From Bacteroidota bacterium (lineage in GTDB: Bacteria > Bacteroidota > Bacteroidia > Chitinophagales > Chitinophagaceae): 64,000 bases of DNA. Below, piece after piece: positions 61,477 to 64,000 of this stretch. The DNA lies in assembly GCA_023428755.1 (NCBI GenBank), contig JAEYWX010000019.1:26539-90538 (forward strand). Direction: 5' to 3'. A model generated the notes under the pieces. It was not told the DNA's origin. It saw only the letters and a program-made list of their open reading frames with translations, and did not search any database. A program made the position numbers and the translations under genes. Within the stretch, counting starts at the first letter, position 1, and each line of letters opens with the position of its first letter.

Positions 61477-62343
61477 CTATTCATAATACCCCTCAATCAA
61501 CCCAAACTGCCGTTCCGGTGCTTTGTTTTCAATTTCGTGAAAGGCAGTAGGGGTAAGGCCGGTAAAATCTTTGTATTCTTTGGCGAGGTGCTGGTAGTCG
61601 TGGTAGTTACATTCCACTGCAATGCGGAGCCAATCGTAACCGGGTTGTGCATTGCGCAAACGAAATGCTTTATCGAAACGGATTATGCGTTCGTACAGTT
61701 TGGGGTTTACACCCGTACGTTCTTTAAACTTCCGCTCCAGTTGTTTGCTGCTTAAACAGGCTTGTGCGGAGAGTTGTTTCAGATCAGCTTTGTTGCCCTG
61801 CAGCAACAACAGGAATACATCATCAATGAGCAAGCGTTGTTTCTTCTGTGTGCGGATGAGCGAACGGATAAACACCGTCACCGCTTCCAGCATCTGTTCG
61901 TAACCGTTAGCCGCCGCCAGTTGTTCGTTTACAAAACGGATCTGCGAAGAGAAATAAATTTCTGCATCGAGATAACGGTTGCACAGTTCGTGTGCCGGAA
62001 TGCCGGTTAAGCGATACAACGCACCGGGCTGAAACACCACCTGCACCACCAAAAAATTACGGCCGATCATGCGGTTGGTTACCTGCGAAAACTGTCCGTA
62101 CAATACAACAGGCAAATGTTTCACCTGCAGTCCGCTGTTGGGGTATTCCACCACTTCTGTATCGAAGGGATAGAAGGCCAGGCATTGTTCCGGCCTCGGT
62201 GGATAAGCTTTGAACGGCAACGGTTGTTCTTTCTCAAATTGAAAATGAACAATACGGAACAGTTGTACAAATTCACGCACATCGGGTGCAGGTATAAAAT
62301 CTTTGAGTAACAAATGCTGTTTCTTTTCGTGTTTAAGATACAA
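61477..62343 (-). CDS. AraC-family transcriptional regulator
   Basis: A 288-residue regulator: an N-terminal sensing region typical of the DUF6597 type (FIPAPDVREFVQLFRIVHFQFEK, RMIGRNFLVVQVVFQPGALYRLTGIPAHEL) and a C-terminal AraC domain (LKQLSAQACLSSKQLERKFKERTGVNPKLYERIIRFDKAFRL, then AVECNYHDYQHLAKEYKDFTGLTP). Its start lies 7 nt after the cupin gene on the same strand, so the two form one operon and the cupin may be its target or partner. Confidence 0.9.
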   Translation of the reverse strand: MYLKHEKKQHLLLKDFIPAPDVREFVQLFRIVHFQFEKEQPLPFKAYPPRPEQCLAFYPFDTEVVEYPNSGLQVKHLPVVLYGQFSQVTNRMIGRNFLVVQVVFQPGALYRLTGIPAHELCNRYLDAEIYFSSQIRFVNEQLAAANGYEQMLEAVTVFIRSLIRTQKKQRLLIDDVFLLLLQGNKADLKQLSAQACLSSKQLERKFKERTGVNPKLYERIIRFDKAFRLRNAQPGYDWLRIAVECNYHDYQHLAKEYKDFTGLTPTAFHEIENKAPERQFGLIEGYYE

Positions 62344-62350
62344 CGAATGT

Positions 62351-62902
62351 TTACAATGTAAGCGGCGGACCTACCACTTTCATATCGTGTGCGGCATGGA
62401 TGCGATCCATTTCTTCAGGAGAGGGACGTTCTTTTAAACTGTTCATCAGTGTAAAGAACTCTTCCATTTTACCGGCGGGTTGCAGAAAGTAGATCATGCG
62501 TCCTTTATCGGTGAGCTGGATCCAGGTGTGCGGAATACCACGGGGCAGAAAAATGGTTTGTCCGGCTGTAAGTACATGTGTTTCCTTGCCCACTACAAAA
62601 CGGTAAGAGCCTTCCACCACCGTAAAAATTTCATCCTGTTTAAAATGGACATGCAGGGTAGGTCCAACTTTTCCCAGTCCTGTATAATCGAACATGGAGA
62701 GTTGACCGTCGGTATCCTTCGATGAAATTTTTAAATCGTTGGGATGCACACCGAGGAACTTCACCGTATCGCCAAAGCGTGATTTACCGGCATCTACAAT
62801 AAACGGTTTTTTGGTGGAAGCATCGCCTGCGTTTGCTTGGTTTGCAACGGCCATTGCTGGAATAGCCAGCAGTGTTTTGGTTAAAAAATCTTTGCGTAGC
62901 AT
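62351..62902 (-). CDS. Exported cupin-domain protein
   Basis: A 183-residue protein with a Tat-like N-terminus (MLRKDFLTKTLLAIPAMAVANQANA) and one cupin: TLHVHFKQDEIFTVVEGSYRFVVG (motif 1, with HxH and E) and TAGQTIFLPRGIPHTWIQL (motif 2 with His). A metal-binding sugar or aromatic enzyme is possible, but the substrate is unknown. Upstream gene of an operon with the AraC regulator. Confidence 0.87.
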   Translation of the reverse strand: MLRKDFLTKTLLAIPAMAVANQANAGDASTKKPFIVDAGKSRFGDTVKFLGVHPNDLKISSKDTDGQLSMFDYTGLGKVGPTLHVHFKQDEIFTVVEGSYRFVVGKETHVLTAGQTIFLPRGIPHTWIQLTDKGRMIYFLQPAGKMEEFFTLMNSLKERPSPEEMDRIHAAHDMKVVGPPLTL

Positions 62903-62980
62903 GGTGATTGTTTTTGTAACCTAAAATTGAAACAACCGGGTAGAAGGTTAGTGGTAGGAAATAGACATTTTTTCGGAGAA

Positions 62981-63059
62981 GGGACAAGGAGGAAGGCACA
63001 AGGGACAAGGTGCAAGGCACAAGTAAGAAGACAAGGCACAAGGTATAAGGTGGAAGGAA
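62981..63059 (+). repeat. CAAGGCACAAGG repeat array
   Basis: About ten degenerate units (GGGACAAGG, AGGAAGGCACAAGG, GACAAGGTGCAAGGCACAAG, GACAAGGCACAAGG, TATAAGGTGGAAGG). Same family as 22797-22831 and the in-frame stretch in hutH. Confidence 0.85.
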
Positions 63060-63066
63060 AAGTATT

Positions 63067-63218
63067 GCTTCGGTTGTGGCTTTACGTTACGAAGAAAACT
63101 GTTGCTGATTTACCGTCATTGCGAGGAACGAAGCAATCACCCTTTACGGAGAATAAATTGTGTAGAGCAGATTGCTTCGGCACAGCTCCTTGCACAAAGC
63201 CCGCAACCTCGCAATGAC
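63067..63218. repeat. 152-bp palindromic unit, copy 1
   Basis: GCTTCGGTTGTGGCTTTACG, then GTCATTGCGAGGAACGAAGC...GATTGCTTCGGCACAG...CCTCGCAATGAC. The arms GTCATTGCGAGG/CCTCGCAATGAC and GAAGCAATC/GATTGCTTC are inverted. Confidence 0.9.
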
Positions 63219-63370
63219 GCTTCGGTTGTGGCTTTACGTTACGAAGAAAACTGTTGCTCATTTATCGTCGTTGCGAGGAACGAAGCAATCTCCCTTTACG
63301 GAGAATAAATTGTGTAGAGCAGATTGCTTCGGCACAATTCTTTGCACAAAGCCCGCACCCTCGCAATGAC
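63219..63370. repeat. 152-bp palindromic unit, copy 2
   Basis: Nearly identical to copy 1 and joined to it without a gap: GCTTCGGTTGTGGCTTTACG, GTCGTTGCGAGGAACGAAGC, GATTGCTTCGGCACAATTC, CCTCGCAATGAC. Confidence 0.9.
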
Positions 63371-63850
63371 GCTTCGTTGGGGGCTTTACGTTAAGAAGTA
63401 ATCGGATTACCAATTTTTTATGTCGTCCCACAAATCTCTCCATTCAGGATTCATTTGTTGAATCAGTGTTTCTTTTTGTTTACGACTTCCACCTTTAATT
63501 CGTTTTTCTTCTTCAATAGCAGCTTCAATTGTTTCAAAAAAATGATAATACACTAACTTAATACAATTATATTTTGCTGTAAATGCTTTTGGATCTTTTT
63601 TGTTTCTATGTTCTGAAATTCTGGCAACAAGATCGCTGCATACTCCTGTATAAATTGTTGTGTTGTGTACATTACACATCATGTAAACGGAACATCCTTT
63701 AGCCATACTGGTGTTTTTCTTACAAAGTAGGTTCTAAAAAAATAAAATGCAAGTGGTTCAAAACGCTTAGATCAGATTGCTTCGGCACAGCCCGTTTACA
63801 CAAAGCCTGCACCTACCGACGCTATGGTCGGCACAAGGGCTCGCAAAGAC
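63371..63850. mobile_element. Third 152-bp unit split by a GIY-YIG gene
   Basis: Exactly 152 bp after copy 2 begins, a third unit opens (GCTTCGTTGGGGGCTTTACG, 63371-63400). Its middle ~70 bp is missing; in its place lies the GIY-YIG gene. The unit resumes at AGATTGCTTCGGCACAG (63774) and runs on, with a 27-bp insertion at 63814-63840 that holds a CCGAC/GTCGG hairpin, to CTCGCAAAGAC (63850), after which GCTTCGGCTGGGG restarts as another unit. The gene has thus replaced the left arm of one unit. Confidence 0.75.
63407..63706 (-). CDS. GIY-YIG nuclease-fold protein inside a repeat unit
   Basis: A 99-residue single-domain GIY-YIG protein: CSVYMMCN and TIYTGVCSD for the GIY/YIG parts (the second with Thr for the usual Ile/Val), ARISEHR with the Arg, EAAIEEEKRIKGGSRKQKETLI with the metal Glu, and IQQMNPEWRDLWDDI at the end. 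It is clearly related to the gene at 25266-25580 (shared HK/EHR, EKxIKG, NPEWR). It is encoded within the third copy of the 152-bp palindromic unit. It starts at ATG 63704-63706. Confidence 0.87.
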   Translation of the reverse strand: MAKGCSVYMMCNVHNTTIYTGVCSDLVARISEHRNKKDPKAFTAKYNCIKLVYYHFFETIEAAIEEEKRIKGGSRKQKETLIQQMNPEWRDLWDDIKNW

Positions 63851-63965
63851 GCTTCGGCTGGGGCTATACGTCGTAAAAGTCCTGCAAGGTTCATGCTTGT
63901 AGTTTTGTTTGTATAGCTAAACGCAAATTGCATAAGTGAAATTAACCTGTCAGCTCGGAAAGTTC
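63707..63965. other. Gene-free stretch with the right part of the split repeat unit
   Basis: Contains the remainder of the 152-bp unit (63774-63850) and the start of a further unit (GCTTCGGCTGGGGCTATACG). Otherwise nothing recognised. Confidence 0.6.
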
Positions 63966-64000
63966 TAGTTTACCGTCATCCGTCGACAAGCTCAGGACGA
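63966..64000. repeat. Start of another repeat (cut by window end)
   Basis: ACCGTCATCCGTCGACAAGCTCAGGACGA, read on the minus strand, is TCGTCCTGAGCTTGTCGACGG, a motif common in many bacterial intergenic repeats. Most of the element lies outside the window. Confidence 0.4.

Larger units (their letters stand above)
62903..63406. other. 504-bp gene-free stretch made of repeats
   Basis: After ~75 bp upstream of the cupin start come a CAAGG array (62981-63059), two complete 152-bp palindromic units (63067-63218, 63219-63370) and the first 30 bp of a third. No coding potential is seen. Confidence 0.75.

Noticed and set aside
63067..63400. Regular 152-bp spacing as a CRISPR-like array
   Set aside because: The entire 152-bp unit repeats, with no unique spacers, and it is palindromic. 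No cas gene is present.

Overview
The window is 64 kb of a Bacteroidota chromosome, most probably a member of the Chitinophagaceae (a Lacibacter-like genus is a guess, not something the sequence proves). The case rests on many Sec signal peptides cleaved before AQ, several promoter -7 boxes of the Bacteroidota form TAnnTTTG, a ~390-residue PurM, PorT-like outer-membrane barrels, and gene pairs typical of the phylum. No tRNA, rRNA, CRISPR array, prophage or transposase was found.

Layout. 1-18 kb is housekeeping: pgi (cut by the left edge), ribF, purM, ftsE, two glycosyltransferases, rpsO, pnp, a HigBA-type toxin-antitoxin pair, prmA, plsY, an M48 lipoprotein protease, a CYTH protein, a PAP2 phosphatase and dnaG. 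18-25 kb holds prfB (with an intact +1 programmed frameshift), pruA, an outer-membrane barrel gene, and pyrR/pyrB split by a four-helix-bundle gene that sits between inverted repeat arrays. 25-39 kb is repeat-rich: a GIY-YIG nuclease gene bracketed by palindromes, hutH and hutU invaded by at least three repeat families, an AT-rich AlbA_2-type gene, a small lipoprotein between ~300-bp direct repeats, an M24 peptidase, and a papain/hydrolase fusion gene with an in-frame stop, flanked by direct repeats with covarying hairpins. 39-63 kb is mostly single genes: a P-type ATPase, pcm, a hydrolase/ECF sigma/membrane-protein operon, a lytic transglycosylase, two Crp/Fnr regulators, a DsrE protein, a PQQ-type sugar dehydrogenase, an SDR, a class V aminotransferase, a fasciclin protein, a DUF4242 cluster with a DUF4242/cyclase-like/AraC fusion, a NIPSNAP protein, a beta-helix protein, and a cupin/AraC pair. 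63-64 kb is a second GIY-YIG gene lodged inside a tandem array of 152-bp palindromic units.

What stands out. At least nine families of palindromic or direct repeats occupy the intergenic space, and some enter coding sequence: an in-frame palindrome in hutU, a repeat-like stretch in hutH, and a repeat that supplies the hutH stop codon. The two short GIY-YIG nuclease genes each lie within a different palindrome family, and both families share one plan (GTCAT-n-CGAGG arms). This resembles the REP/RAYT relationship but with a different nuclease. It is the best candidate here for an undescribed system, and it is an inference from two loci. Two genes look damaged: a secreted protein at 3670-4070 (one base missing from an A run) and the papain/hydrolase gene (in-frame TAA).
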